Below, piece by piece: positions 46,491 through 58,139 of a stretch of 64,000 nt of DNA. A model generated the notes under the pieces. It was not told the origin of the DNA, did not search any database, and saw only the letters and a list, made by a program, of their open reading frames with translations. Source of the DNA: Rhododendron vialii (lineage: Eukaryota > Streptophyta > Magnoliopsida > Ericales > Ericaceae); the NCBI RefSeq assembly GCF_030253575.1, contig NC_080569.1, forward strand, positions 3,287,501 through 3,351,500. Direction: 5' to 3'. A program made the position numbers and the translations under genes. The stretch's first letter is position 1; each line of letters starts with the position of its first letter.

Positions 46491-48600
46491 TAAGGTGGAA
46501 ATTTTTTTTCTCTTATTTCAAAGCTCGTGCTTGATTGGCTAGGGAGAGGTGTATATAAATTCTTAAATTAATGGGTAATGTCTCCATTCTTCTTCTCTAT
46601 CTCCATCTATAATAAAAAAGACAGTACTAGAAGCAACACCTCTCTCATAGTCAACCCCATTAAAGACGCATTTCTAGCTCCACGCTGACCATTACGTACA
46701 TTATCTTTGTGTGAATGCAATCTAAATCAACAAAGTTGATTCTTCGAGAGGTTCTACACTGCATAATTAGCAGATTTTTCATGAACTGATTCATGTTGTA
46801 AATATTGCGAATTGGGAGATTTGTTTTTATACTTATATATACTCATAGACATGTATTATACATGCTAGAATGCTGGATTCGGCAATGTTGTAGAGCGCTT
46901 TACGTAGTGTACCATATAGGGCAGATCGGTCTGAATCTGCCCTACAGGATACACTACAGAAGAGCTGGGTTTGAATCTCCACCCCTTAACTCTTTCTCAA
47001 GTTTTTGCAACATTCCGTGAAAATATTCGTGTGCAGAAATAGGCGGACCCATATTAAGACTTCCGCTTCGGGACTCAAATATCTTGGAACTAAAATTGAA
47101 GGAGCGCCCCGCAGCATCCCCGATTTCGAATGCCAGCACGTCTGGGCTAGTCGGGGAAATGATGTCGGTAATGTGAAGAATCAGGCACGTCCAAGACTTA
47201 TAAAATAAAGTAAAGTTGTCAAACAAGTCATAAATGATGGCATAACATTCGCAAGAAAGAGAAAGATGGATAAAGTTGGTAACTTTTTTGATCCTGCACA
47301 TGAGTATAATCATAGGGGTGCGTGTACTGGCCGTTCAAAATGTTCCTTTCCTCCAAATATTTTCACGGTTTAATGTTGGATAAAGCAACCTGTAATTTAG
47401 ACCCTTCTCCCTAGGTATAGAAATTCGCAATCGAATTCTCGTAATTTTTAGTATTGGAACTCATGATAAATAAAAATCAAATAACATTTTTGCATTAAAT
47501 GCGTTTAAAATAATTTTTTCGCTCGTAAATTTTGTGTGCAAAAGATGTAGTATTGACCAAAAAGGCTTCTTCAGGAGATTACATGTTTCATTCCTACAAA
47601 GGCCAAACATTTCAAATCTTGGAGCCACTGAAAGTTATGCCCGATCGTTACCTTGAGGGCCCAAGCATCAATCGAGATGCGCGCAAATTGATCTGAATAT
47701 ATGTTTCGTTATTAAATTAAAAAATGCAAAGATTTGGTGAATGTTAGAAGCTGAGAGAAGGGGTTTGGTCAGAGAGCTCTGTCAAAGTGGTTCCATGTTT
47801 TGAAAACAAGAAAAAAAAAACAGAAGGGCTTTACTTCTTGAAATTCTTGCTTTTGTTTTCCCATAACTGGTAGGAAAAATAATGATCAGTATTATGAGAA
47901 ATACATTAAATTGGTCAATTGACCCATTGAGAAAGTACTACTTCAGAAATAATAGAAAGAAATCAGCAATACATAACAATTAATTAATTTTAAATCTCCG
48001 TATTCTAGAGATAATTGACCACTTAACTTTGTAATTGTCAGTATTAAAGATTGGCAAACCAAATTAGGTTGTCCTTGCTATACCTTTTTTTTAAAGGAAA
48101 AAAAATCATACTCCTTTTTAGCACCAAAAAAAGCCCACTTGCTTGAATTCCCCATTTTACATAAATGCATCCACCTAAAATATCCCAAGCATTTTATTCT
48201 TTAGCCCCACTCCATTTATAAAAATTAGACGAATATTCACAAAAATTAGACAAATATAAAGAAAGCTATTAAGTGTTTGTCATCGGTGGGGCTAATATTT
48301 AGCCCCATATTCCAAATCTTAAAGCAACTAGAGAATTTATTTGGTCGTTAACTTAGGAGTTAGGTGCGAGCAAACTAGCCCGACTATCTGAGTATAAAAA
48401 AACATGAGAAATTACAAAACACATTTTCACCTTTACGTATATACTTTTTTTGAGCAAACAAGTCTCTGAAAATTCAGTTGGTGGGTATCAACGGTCAGTG
48501 AAATTCGCAGGCAAAAGGGACCTCTTTGTAATTCTTCCCCTTTTTCTCATATCATTCACATTCCATTGCTTTTTCCAAAAACCCATGATTAGATTAGGAT
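46491..48600. other. Intergenic, no supported gene
   Basis: AT-rich DNA with a hairpin at 46,904-46,957. Frames near 46,950-47,300 match nothing convincing. Confidence 0.45.
46904..46957. repeat. 23-bp-stem hairpin
   Basis: GTAGTGTACCATATAGGGCA (from 46904) pairs with the region ending ...CCTACAGGATACACTAC at 46957; 20 of 23 positions pair around an 8-base loop. A tRNA-B-box-like GGGTTTGAATCTCC follows at about 46,967. Confidence 0.65.
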
Positions 48601-49229
48601 GATCTTTTGATCTCCTTCGCTCAATCCCTCTCCTCCGATTCCTCTGCCAATCTGCGCACCAGGTACGTCTATGCATACGTTCACATTGTCTTGAATTGTG
48701 ATTCATTTCCCAAGTCGAGCTTTTTCATTTTGAACTTTATCCAAAAACTGCAATGTGCATAACCATTTATTCTCTTCTCAATTTCGGATTCTACTTTTGC
48801 ATTTTCAATCCAGCCATTCATCGTTTATATTGGCATTTTGGATTGGGTACGGTTAGGGTTTGTTTTTCTGATATCAATTCCTGTTTTTTTTTTTTTTTAA
48901 TCAGATTTGATCCTGCGGTGAAAAAAGCGAAGCTTTTGGTGTTTGGCTTATGTTTTTATCATCTCCTATAAATGGGTTGCCTATATTTTTCGAATGGATT
49001 TACACTTATGTAATTCTGCATTCCAGGATAATGTTACCGTGGTTTAATCCATGATTTTTGGGTCATTTGTCCTTTTGAATGAAGACTCTTTTTTTTTTCA
49101 ATCACTCGGGTGTCTGGGCTAGCTTACGCGTACCTCAACTAATCCTAGGGGCTAATCCTTTTGAATGAATCATTGCTTGATTTAGACTCTAACAAAGCTA
49201 AGTATGATTGTTTTTAGCTATTTTTGCAG
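48590..49229 (+). other. Probable 5' UTR exon and leader intron of the MYOB gene
   Basis: A pyrimidine-rich stretch ends at CACCAG/GTACGT (donor at 48663), and TTTTTGCAG/CACAAG ends at 49229, so a 567-bp leader intron is plausible. The intron holds a minus-strand SINE 3' end at 49,105-49,160 (CTCAACTAATCC preceded by GGGTGTCTGGGCTAGC). Confidence 0.5.
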
Positions 49230-49355
49230 CACAAGCTGGTGTGGGAATTTCAAAGCATGATTTGGGTGAAAGGTAGAATGCGACGTTCTGAGGAATTAAA
49301 GCTAACAGTATAGAGTTTTGTGTTCGTTGTGATATTCGGAATCATTACATTAGGA

Positions 49356-51996
49356 ATGGCTGTGAATCCTATGGCAACTGTTAATCTGGAGAGGAAACCG
49401 AGGGGTTTTATGGATAATTTGTCCTCTATGGCTTTTGAATGGCTATTGATATTCCTGCTATTCCTTGATGCGGCATTGTCCTATTTGCTTACGAAACTTG
49501 CACGATATTGCGAATTGCAAACACCTTGTCTATTGTGCTCAAGGCTTGATCATGTTTTTGGAAACGAAAAACCTGGATTCTACCGGAGTCTACTGTGCAG
49601 TAACCACAGAATGGAAATCTCTTCTTTGGTATCTTGTCATGTTCACGGTAAGCTAACTGATGCCCGTCGGATGTGTGAAGAATGTCTCATGTCCTTTGCC
49701 ATAAGGACCAAAACAACCCCAGAATCATACAGGTTGTTGGTGGGAAAATTGGGGGTTAATCTCGACCATTGTGGTTTTCAGAGCTCGTTTCTGCCTAAGA
49801 ATATTATACCGGGTTCTTTAAGCACATGGACCTGTTCTTGTTGTAGTAAGACATGCAGGGCTAGAACAAGCACTCAAAGATTGCTACAGCTACCAGTTGG
49901 GTTTGGGACTCTTAAAACAAGTGCTAAACCTCCTTTGCCCCGATTGCCAGGCCGTGGCCGCTTAACCCGTCGTGATAGCGTTAAGAAGATAAAGGATAAG
50001 ATTCCAGGCTCCACACTGCCTCGTCGCCTTGGAAATACTGGCGGTAATGCTTTGTCTCACGTTGGATACACTGAGCTGAAGATTAACTCCGATAGTGAGT
50101 CTGAGTACCCATTTTCTGATGATGATGATAGAAGTTCTGTAATTCGGGAAAATACATCTCCCATGGATAGTTCAGGCAGTTTACCAAAAGCACATACGGA
50201 GGATTTGGCTTCAGTGGACCAGACTCATCAAAGTTCTGATCCTGGGCCTTCACTTTTAGATCAATGTATTCCGCTTGAGGTAAACGATCCACGTGATGTG
50301 GATTGTTTGGGGTCTGATAATTACATAGGACATGGTTTGGGAGAACTTAACTGGGAGCAAGCTAATCCAAAGCAGTATTCTTCTGCTCTACCTGATTTTA
50401 TTTCACTAGACGATGTTTCCCCTTCATCTAATGTCATAAATGGCGGTGGTATATCAGAAGATAAATCTGATGGTCCTCTACCTCACAATGCCACCCTCTC
50501 TATGCTATCTGAGCTTGTTGTACCAAATGACGTCCCTTCATCTTCCAATGTCATGACAATTCCAAACGGAGTATCACCAGATATGTGTAAGTCAAATTTC
50601 CCCTGGATTGTGTGCGCGTGTGTGTGAAACGTATCATTGTGTAAGTTAATGTCCATTGTTACTTGACTCTTATCTCTTTTCTATATCATTTTTAGCAGTA
50701 GATGCTCATGGAACCAAAGACATTGGACATAAATCGGTTATCAAGCATGGGGAAGTCTCTGCATTTGCGAGTTCAACGACTGCAGAATGTATAAAAAATG
50801 ATCATGCTTTGGACGATAATGCTCTATCAATGTCAAGTAATCGGAGTCCAAGTGACAAGTGCAAGTTATCGGATACTGGTAAAGGAAGAGAAGTTTACGG
50901 TATGATTGACGAACTTTATGAGAGGAGCAGTTCAGCAAAAGTTCATGATCAAATTTTATCTGTAAGTGAGATTGGTCGGTCACCAGGCAATGCAAGTCCC
51001 AGATGGAATGGTCACCATGATGAATTACAAAGAATTGATGCTTCTTGCGCTGATGGGATTCGGGTGGTTCAAAAGACACCTTTTTTGGGCAAAATTGATT
51101 CTGGCTATGAATCTTTTGATGGAATCAGTGTCGGTGAAGTTGAGGGTGAGAGCAGTTTTGATAGGCTAAAGCGACAGGTCGAATACGATAGGTCATGCTT
51201 GAGTTCCCTATATAAGGAATTGGAAGAGGAAAGAAATGCTTCCGAAGTTGCTGCACATCAGGCAATGGCCATGATTACGCGGTTGCAAGAGGAGAAGGCA
51301 TCGCTGCATATGGAGGCCTTGCAGTACTTAAGAATGATGGAAGAGCAAGCGGAGTATGATATGGAGGCACTTGAAAAGGCCAATGACCTCTTAGCTGAGA
51401 AGGAGAAAGAGGTGCAAGATTTGGAAGCAGAGTTGGAATTTTATAGAGCCAACTACCCGGATGAAACGAAGGTGGAAAGTTTACCCTTGGAAACCAGCAA
51501 CTCAAAGTTAGACAAAGATAAGAATATTAAATCCTTGTTGTTAGACTTTGAGGGAGAGAAGCTCTACATATCACAGTGTTTGAAAGAGTTAGAAAGAAAG
51601 CTGTATCCGATAAAGTCACTTTCTAGCAGGGCAACTCAAAAGGATCATCAAAAGGAAGAAAATGGTTTTTTGACCCCAAATGATTTATCTGCGTCAAGAG
51701 TTCCTACTGCAGAAGGTTCTGACATCTCAATTGAGGAAAATAGTGATGTTATCAAAGAGAACAATCATTTTGATTTCAATCGAAGTGGAGGAATTGATTT
51801 GATTGCAGTGGAAAATGAAATTTCAGAGCTTGATGGCAGGTTACAAGCACTTGAGGCTGACCGCAATTTACTCGAGCATGCCCTAAGTTCCCTCAGAAAT
51901 GGGAATGATGGTTTGCAGTTCATAAAAGAAATAGCTCATCAACTGCAAGAACTACGGACGATTCGGATTGAGAAAAGATGTCCGTCTGTTTCTTGA
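49356..51996 (+). CDS. GTD-binding (DUF593) myosin adaptor, MYOB4-like
   Basis: Two coding exons: 49356-50586 and 50696-51996; 843 aa. The start is the ATG of MAVNPMATVN. A membrane helix is at about 24-46 (MAFEWLLIFLLFLDAALSYL), followed by CELQTPCLLCSRLDH and further Cys pairs (about 52-180, e.g. CEEC, CSCC), the usual MYOB N-terminus. A long acidic, Ser-rich middle is probably disordered. The GTD-binding domain is at about 563-661 (SFDRLKRQVEYDRSCL, EALQYLRMMEEQAEYDMEAL, EKEVQDLEAELEFYR), a coiled coil that binds the globular tail of myosin XI. A second coiled coil lies near the C-terminus (ENEISELDGRLQALEADRNLL). Known: MYOBs are vesicle-bound receptors that drive cytoplasmic streaming. 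Gene order (near kinase, H1, MUG) suggests MYOB4 (At2g30690, from memory). Confidence 0.9.
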
Positions 51997-53227
51997 GTGG
52001 TCATGTCTACATCCCCAGGTATACTTTTGTCCATATATATCTTTAGAAACCATAAGTTTCAATATCTTGCACGCTGTTGCTTTCTAATTTTCCCTCTTCG
52101 TATTTCATTGGGTTTTCCGCATAAGATCAAGATGATATGGACCTAATACTCAAGAGTTCCTCAAATTAGTAGTCCGTTAATGTTTTTTCAATTGGTTCAT
52201 TCACAAGAGACAAATGTACTAGATCTTCCCCTTTTGTTGTGACTTTCATCATGCTCAAGATCATTTTATAACTGAAAAGATGTTTTTGCTATTCTGAGAT
52301 ATGGGTACTCTCTGGGCCTCAGAATCATTGACTTGTGGAGGGATTTTTCGAGAGAAACAAAATGGTGTGAAATTGAAAGAAACAAATTTACATGCCTCAC
52401 TATGTGATCTTTTGTCTTTTCTCCTTCCTTTTCCTTTCCTGGCACAAATCTCTCCATAGGCAACAAACCAATGATCCGTATGCAGCCTTAACGTTCCAAA
52501 GCATCTGAGATCTCTGATACACCATTTTATGGTGGTTTGAGTGCCCTTTCTATCACTTCCTAATTGGCTTGCTTGAGTTGCTTCATGTATTCATTTTTCT
52601 TTGCAACACATAATTTGCACCGTTCTTGCTTCTTTGCATGGTATCAGTTTAATTTTCCACATTGAAACTTTTCAGTTACGTGAGAAAGAGGATGAGCTGA
52701 CTCAGATAAAGGCCTGCTCCACATCGAATGAATATTGGGTTTTAAACGGCAAATCACATCCTGACTGGCTGCCTACATATTGTCATTGAAGGGAGACTTC
52801 GTGTACAGCATCAGCATTAATCCTGAGCGGAAAAAAAGCAAAAGGAAGAAAGAATGGTCGGCTCAGTAACTGTTCATGTGAAGTTTGATGATGCGTCCAC
52901 CTCCTATTTTTCATGTCGGAGTTGTGTTTTCATGTTTTCAATTGTAGAGTTTGCAGGATTTACATCTTTGTTTTCCGAGAGAACTTCTTTAATTGCGTGC
53001 CCAAATGCTGAGATTTGGAATGTAGAGTTTTTTTGTGCAACTGTTTTATTATTCTCGCGTCGGCTACAAATAGCCGACTCAATCTTATTGTAAATGCGGA
53101 TTAGATTATATCGCTATTGTTCTATCATTTGTGTTGTACATTGTTTCGGAAATGACGTTGTCCCTTATGACATTAATAGTTTCTGAGGATCAGTATCCTT
53201 TTTTCATGTAATGAAGCTCCATTTTGA
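51997..53227. other. MYOB 3' UTR and flank
   Basis: Likely 3' UTR, possibly spliced: AACTTTTCAG/TTACGTGAGAAAGAGGATG near 52,675 looks like an exon end. No separate gene seen. Confidence 0.35.
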
Positions 53228-53597
53228 TATTGAGAATATTACACCAAGAAATTGAAGTGAACAGTTTCTGAGTTTCTTTCTTACACCTTGATCAGTTACA
53301 TGACCTACAACGGGTAGTTGTAATGGTCAAGAATATTGTTGGGAATACGGAACCAAAATTTGGCTTTGTAATTGTATAAGCCTGTCTTGGGCTTGAGATT
53401 GAGAATATTACACATAGAAATTGAAGTGACCAGTTTTCTGAGTTTCTTTCCTACACCTTGATCAGTTACATGACCTACAACTGGTAGTTGTAGTGGTCAA
53501 GAATATTGTTGGGAATACGGAACCAAAATTTGGCTTTGTAATTGTATAAGCCTGTCTTGGGCTTGAGATTGAGAATATTACACCTAGAAATTGAAGA
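53228..53597. repeat. Tandem repeat, 170-bp unit, about 2.2 copies
   Basis: GAGAATATTACAC occurs at 53232, 53401 and 53571, i.e. 169-170 bp apart. The two full copies are almost identical (TTGGGAATACGGAACCAAAA in both), and a third starts and stops after about 27 bp. This is a recent duplication. Confidence 0.88.
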
Positions 53598-53765
53598 CCT
53601 CCACAATTGGTCAAACTTCGCGGGTTTGCCCTGAACGCTTTCGAATTCCGTTTTTTCGCAAGAATTGTACCTTTAAAGAGCTTGTTGAGTGTACTTTCTA
53701 TCCCAAGTAATTTGGATCAAGAATTATTTGTACATCAATTGTTATGACTAACTTACCCTTCATAT
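53598..53765. repeat. Dispersed repeat, copy 1
   Basis: CTCCACAATTGGTCAAACTT...GCTTGTTGAGTGTACTTTC...CAAGAATTATTTGTACATCA is found again, diverged, at 54,676-54,815 in the same orientation. The family is unknown. Confidence 0.65.
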
Positions 53766-53801
53766 GTCGAAAAATAAATCATTTCAGTAAAATGCTTGAC
53801 A

Positions 53802-54006
53802 GGCTTTGTTTGGTTGGAAGTTTAGTTTAGTTTAGTTTTGGTAGTGGGTGGAAAGAGAAATAGGATAATGATTAAAAATAGGAGTAATGATTGGAGAGAG
53901 ATAGAGAGAAATGAGAAAGTAATAATTGGAGAAATAGGGTAATGATTGGAGAAATAAGTAGGGTAATGATTGAAAAACAAAACAAAATTAACAACCGAAC
54001 AAAGCC
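53802..54006. mobile_element. Short MITE with GGCTTTGTTTGGTT ends
   Basis: GGCTTTGTTTGGTT (53802) and AACCGAACAAAGCC (ending 54006) are inverted with one mismatch. The 205-bp interior is built from repeats of GTAATGATTGGAGA. The same motif array occurs at 20,350-20,610. No clear target duplication. Confidence 0.6.
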
Positions 54007-54675
54007 AATTCTCTCCCATTTTAAATCGAATAAAGACCTATTATATATGGATAGATAGTATTTTCAAAGCACTAAATGATGGTGTAATCCAACCTTAAAA
54101 CTAATAAATTTTAATTTATAAAAAATGAGTAGTAAGCACTAAGCAGACCACTGAAAAAATCATTGGAGCACTACCACTCCTCCACCACCACTACCACCAC
54201 ACTTTCACTCTGCTACCGAATGGAATGGGAGTACCGAATAAAATTTAGAATGAGTGAAAGGGCGCGAATACATGTTTTAGTCTTAGTACTGGTTCCAGCG
54301 ATTCTTGAATTGGTCTACTTTCGACCAACTTTTCATAAACCAAAATCTATTATGTTTATGTTTCGATCCCCCCATTCCCTTAGTACTTTGAATACCCACT
54401 TTCTTTGATATACAATATAGGTTTTGATCCGGTTTAAAGTTGGTGTGATTTAAAGATTTTTCCATAATAATTTATTTTTTGACCCGTTAAGGGTAAAATC
54501 ATCGTATCTTTTGATGTATAAATAATTTTGGAGACAAACTAAATTGGTTAGAAAGTAGGCTAGACAAGTTTTACAACGGTTCAAACACACATGCTGGAGT
54601 TCCGGAGTGTCTATAGCAAAATCACAAAGTTTGGTCAATTTTTGAAATTTCAAGGGTGCTCCTGGGGTGCAATGC

Positions 54676-54815
54676 ATTAAAACTCCACAATTGGTCAAAC
54701 TTCACGGGTTTGTTCCGGACGCTCCCAGACTCCGTTTTTTGCAAGATTTGTATAGTTAAAAAGCTTGTTGAGTATACTTTCTATCCCAAGTAGGAATTAT
54801 TTGTACATCAAATGA
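54676..54815. repeat. Dispersed repeat, copy 2
   Basis: A diverged partner of 53,598-53,765, starting CTCCACAATTGGTCAAACTT and continuing to GGAATTATTTGTACATCAA. The shared block ends just before the outer transposon. Confidence 0.65.
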
Positions 54816-55147
54816 GATTCATAATGGACGTACCTTACTTCTAGCGGTTCGCTGATTCTTGCCTACTATCTATTTTATTGAAAATAATATGTTTTAGACT
54901 AAGGTTCCGTTTGTTTAGGCGTAAAATGTTTTCCGATAAAATATTTTACCTATTTTTCGGTGTTTGGTTGTGTAAAAAATGAGGAAAATATTTTATACGT
55001 AAAATATTTTTCATTAATTGGATAAAAATGACTTACCTTTAAATCTTCCGTAAGTTATTTTTCGAAATGAACCTGCTGCCCTATACTGCAATTTTCACTG
55101 CTCAGTCTCCTTGATTGTCGGTCCTGACCCACATTCAATTCCAATAT

Positions 55148-56532
55148 GAGGAACTTAAATAGCCATCCTTTTTATCCTACTTATTTATGTGCTCATCCTA
55201 ATGTGTTTAAATACTTATCTTTCCATCCTCAAATTCAATTAAATCATAAACTACCCTTACTTTCTCCTAATTTTTCAAATCTTTCTCCCTCTCTCTCTTT
55301 TTTTTTTTTAATTTTTTTTAATTATCTCAATTCTCTCTCTTCTTTCAAACATTTCTCTCACCTAATCTCTTTAATTTTTTCTCTCATATTTTCATTCCCT
55401 TAAAATCTAAAAAGAAAACATGATTCTTACAAAAATGAATATGTAAGCCGAACAATATGGCAAAACATTATCAATTCACAAAACATGGCAAAAACCTGAT
55501 CGAGGTAGATAAACAAAACAAGATCAATTAAAAAACATGACGAAATCGGAAAACATGACAAGTTTCGAGAAGTGTAGGTTTCGATCGAGGTAGATGAACA
55601 AAACATGATCAAATAAAAAACATGACAAGTTCTAGAAGTGTAGGATTCAATCAAGGTAGATGAACAAAACATCGACAATTTACAAACATGACAAAAATCG
55701 AAAAACATAATACCTAAAACTGATATTCCGACAACGGAATTCGGTAACAGCGGCGATTAAGAGGACGGAAGCGATGTGACTCAACCTTAGAACCTCGACC
55801 ATTCATGACTGTTTTGATGTCGATCAAACTCAAACAAACACGGTAAATTTGGAACCACCGAGAGTAGATTGGAGTGGTTGCTCTTCCCTTTCGGTCTCAA
55901 GCCGATGTCCTCTCTTTTGAAAGCCATTACTCTTTTGCCATCTTCGAAATCGATTATTCAAATTAATATCACTCTTCGAAAGGCATCTTTGTGTTCAATC
56001 GGCTCTTCGGAAGCCATCTTGCCTCGACGACGTCGACTGATGTTTGAAGACCAAAGATCGACGGACTATCTGGTGAAATCTTACATTTGTTGGGTTTGTG
56101 ATAGGTGGGTTCGATTTGGAGACTGAAGGTTCTTTTGTGATTGGAGGACTTTGGTTCTCATGTAGAGAATAGGCAGCCCCAACAAATTAGGTGGGGTTGA
56201 ACAAGGATTAGTTCTGGGTTTAAAGGCGCTAGGGAGATAATGGTGGTGGGGGAATGTGACTGGTGGATTGAAGGTGGATCGGTGGATTCGAAGGAGGGAG
56301 ATAAAGATGATTAGAGTTAAATGGAAACCCTTGATTGTGGAGGACTTGTAACCGTCCCTGAAAAAAAGGGAAAAATCAAAATATTCTATACACGCTATCT
56401 ATATTAATATATAAAATAACTAGGGGTATAATGGGCAACGATAAATTTAGAAGATGGCAATATAAGTATTTAAAACATATAGGATGGACACCTAAATAAG
56501 TCTAGTAAAGAGGATGCTTATTTAATTTCTTC
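55148..56532. mobile_element. Non-autonomous Mutator-like element (MULE) with 9-bp duplication
   Basis: Long inverted ends of about 90-110 bp start GAGGAACTTAAATAGCC at 55148 and, on the other strand, GAAGAAATTAAATAAGC at 56532. Shared inner words include CTTATTTA, CATCCTA and TTTAAATACTTAT. TTCCAATAT lies on both sides (55139-55147 and 56533-56541), a perfect 9-bp target duplication as made by Mutator elements. The 1.4-kb interior has no transposase; it holds a minisatellite (55,498-55,690) and a GC-richer segment (about 55,730-56,340) that could be captured host DNA. Confidence 0.8.
55498..55695. repeat. Minisatellite inside the MULE
   Basis: GATCGAGGTAGATAAACAAA at 55498 recurs at 55583 and, diverged (AATCAAGGTAGATGAAC), at 55649. 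Unit lengths are about 85 and 66 bp because of internal gaps. Each unit contains AACATGACAAG and AGAAGTGTAGG. Confidence 0.75.
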
Positions 56533-56703
56533 TTCCAATATTCTTGAATCTCTCCACCGATTAAGCCCCCCATCTCTCTTTCTACACTATTTTGTCAATT
56601 TTTGAAAATATTTTTAAGTGCCAACCAAAAATCAAAAAATACTGTAAATGTTTAAAGTTTGTTCTAAAAAAAAAAAACATTTTACATCGAAATAAACGAG
56701 CCT

Positions 56704-57378
56704 AAAAGTAAAGTAAAGTCTACCCAATCAAGCGGATGGGAGCCAACTCCAACTTTTTAAAATACCGGAGCACCGCATTACCATAGCCACTCACAGTAGA
56801 GAAGTCCCACCCTACACTTCAGAGAAACCATTGTGCTTTCATCGCAGTTCATTTCAATCCCGCCATTTCTCATTTCTGAAAACACGCTTTCCAAGATGAG
56901 TTCGAAGTCGTCGTGTTTGCTCAAGCTTGATCGACATTTTGAATTATAGTTAGTAATTCAATAGTATGTCGTGAGGTCTGATTGAAAGTCTAATCATAGT
57001 TGTACTTTCTATCATAGTTCTTAAAAATTTACGATACATAATACGTACTTTATAATTTGTATGGTCTCATTCGGAGAATGATACGTATCCCACCCTATAT
57101 CTTTTGTGTGTAGAAATCCTATAATACGACCGCGTATGCTACGATTTATACGCGTAGCTTAATTCATTACGTATCCTACGATTCCTTATTAGAAAAAAGT
57201 CCGACAAACGGAACTCCAAATGCATCAATGTAAGCTGTTTGATCTAATTATGACATCTTTCAAACCATTTGATAGAAATTCAATCACAATATAGGGCTTG
57301 TATAGAATATATAACAATACTTCAATTGTGTTTTACGTAACTTTTCTTTCCCTAACAAAAGGAACATAAAGCCTTATA
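56704..57378. other. Intergenic, possible orphan leader
   Basis: 56,760-56,950 looks like a promoter and leader leading to a 17-codon frame at 56,896 (MSSKSSCLLKLDRHFEL). Nothing recognisable follows. It may be the 5' stump of a lost gene. Confidence 0.25.
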
Positions 57379-57800
57379 GGCCATCCACAGTTGTATAATC
57401 AAAAGCTAATTATTTTTAAAGTTAACAATGTTTGTGCAAAAAATGACTCGCAATGGTATAATCAAACTTAGCAACATTCTTAATTAGAAATAATCAAATT
57501 TTGGGTTTTGGATAACCAAAACTAGCAATATTTTTCAACAATCAAAATTTGTGGACCCCACCCCATATAAGTGAACTAATTCCCAAATTTGTATACATGC
57601 ATGTTTCAATTGTTATTTTCTTCTTCTCTTCTCAATTGGTATTTTCTTCTTCTCTTCTTCGCCTATTCTATGTCTTCTTCACTTAACCCACAAACTACTT
57701 TCTTTTCATCCAAAAGTGAAACTTATATCTCTCGATCATCTACAATTCAATCCATTATCACCATATTAAGGCATTTCACTCTTTTTTTTCCATTTCTATT

Positions 57801-57827
57801 CCCCCCCCCCCCCCCCCCCCCCCCCCC
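57801..57827 (+). repeat. Poly-C run of 27
   Basis: Twenty-seven consecutive C after a T-rich stretch. Such a length is rare in nuclear DNA and may be partly a sequencing artefact. Confidence 0.85.
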
Positions 57828-57936
57828 AATCCATAATAGGAGGGAAAGAAGTTATTGATTTTTTCCCCAAAATTAAAGGAGGGAATCGATATATTTTTGC
57901 AAAAAAAAAAAAAAACGTAAATAGAAGGAAGTGGAT

Positions 57937-57939
<3 letters not shown>

Positions 57940-57985
<46 letters not shown>
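57940..57985 (+). repeat. (GA)n microsatellite
   Basis: A 46-bp GA run inside the TIR element, shortly after a 15-base poly-A (57901-57915). Confidence 0.85.
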
Positions 57986-57988
<3 letters not shown>

Positions 57989-58139
57989 TGTTGTGAATCC
58001 CTTATTTTGGTTATGGACTAAAAGCGACTATTGTGAACTTCAATATTGTTAAACTTAACAACCTGTTAAATGAATAATCAAACACTGATATATCAACTTT
58101 TGGTTATCCATTTTTTATTATACCACTGTGGATGACCTT

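Larger units (their letters stand above)
54902..56703. mobile_element. TIR element split by a nested MULE
   Basis: AGGTTCCGTTTGTTTAGGCG at 54902 pairs imperfectly, in inverted orientation, with ...AAATAAACGAGCCT ending at 56703; both ends lead into GTAAAATGTTTT. Removing the inner MULE (55148-56532) and one duplication leaves a MITE of about 410 bp. The superfamily is uncertain (hAT- or MULE-like). No clear target duplication at the outer ends. Confidence 0.55.
57379..58137. mobile_element. TIR element with GGCCATCCACAG ends
   Basis: GGCCATCCACAG (57379-57390) and CTGTGGATGACC (58126-58137) are inverted ends that extend with GTATAAT words. The 759-bp interior is non-coding and contains poly-C, poly-A and GA tracts. 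The flanks are TTATA and TTAAT, so a TTA-type duplication is possible but not clean. Confidence 0.6.

Noticed and set aside
46954-47313. 119-codon minus-strand frame
   Set aside because: Ends in RGGDSNPALL, a phrase often produced by translating tRNA/SINE-like DNA; no domain seen.
49320-49355. Extended MYOB start at 49320
   Set aside because: The codon there is GTG; the normal ATG at 49356 begins the expected N-terminus before the membrane helix.
55427-55708. 93-codon minus-strand frame with repeats
   Set aside because: Translation of the minisatellite inside the MULE.
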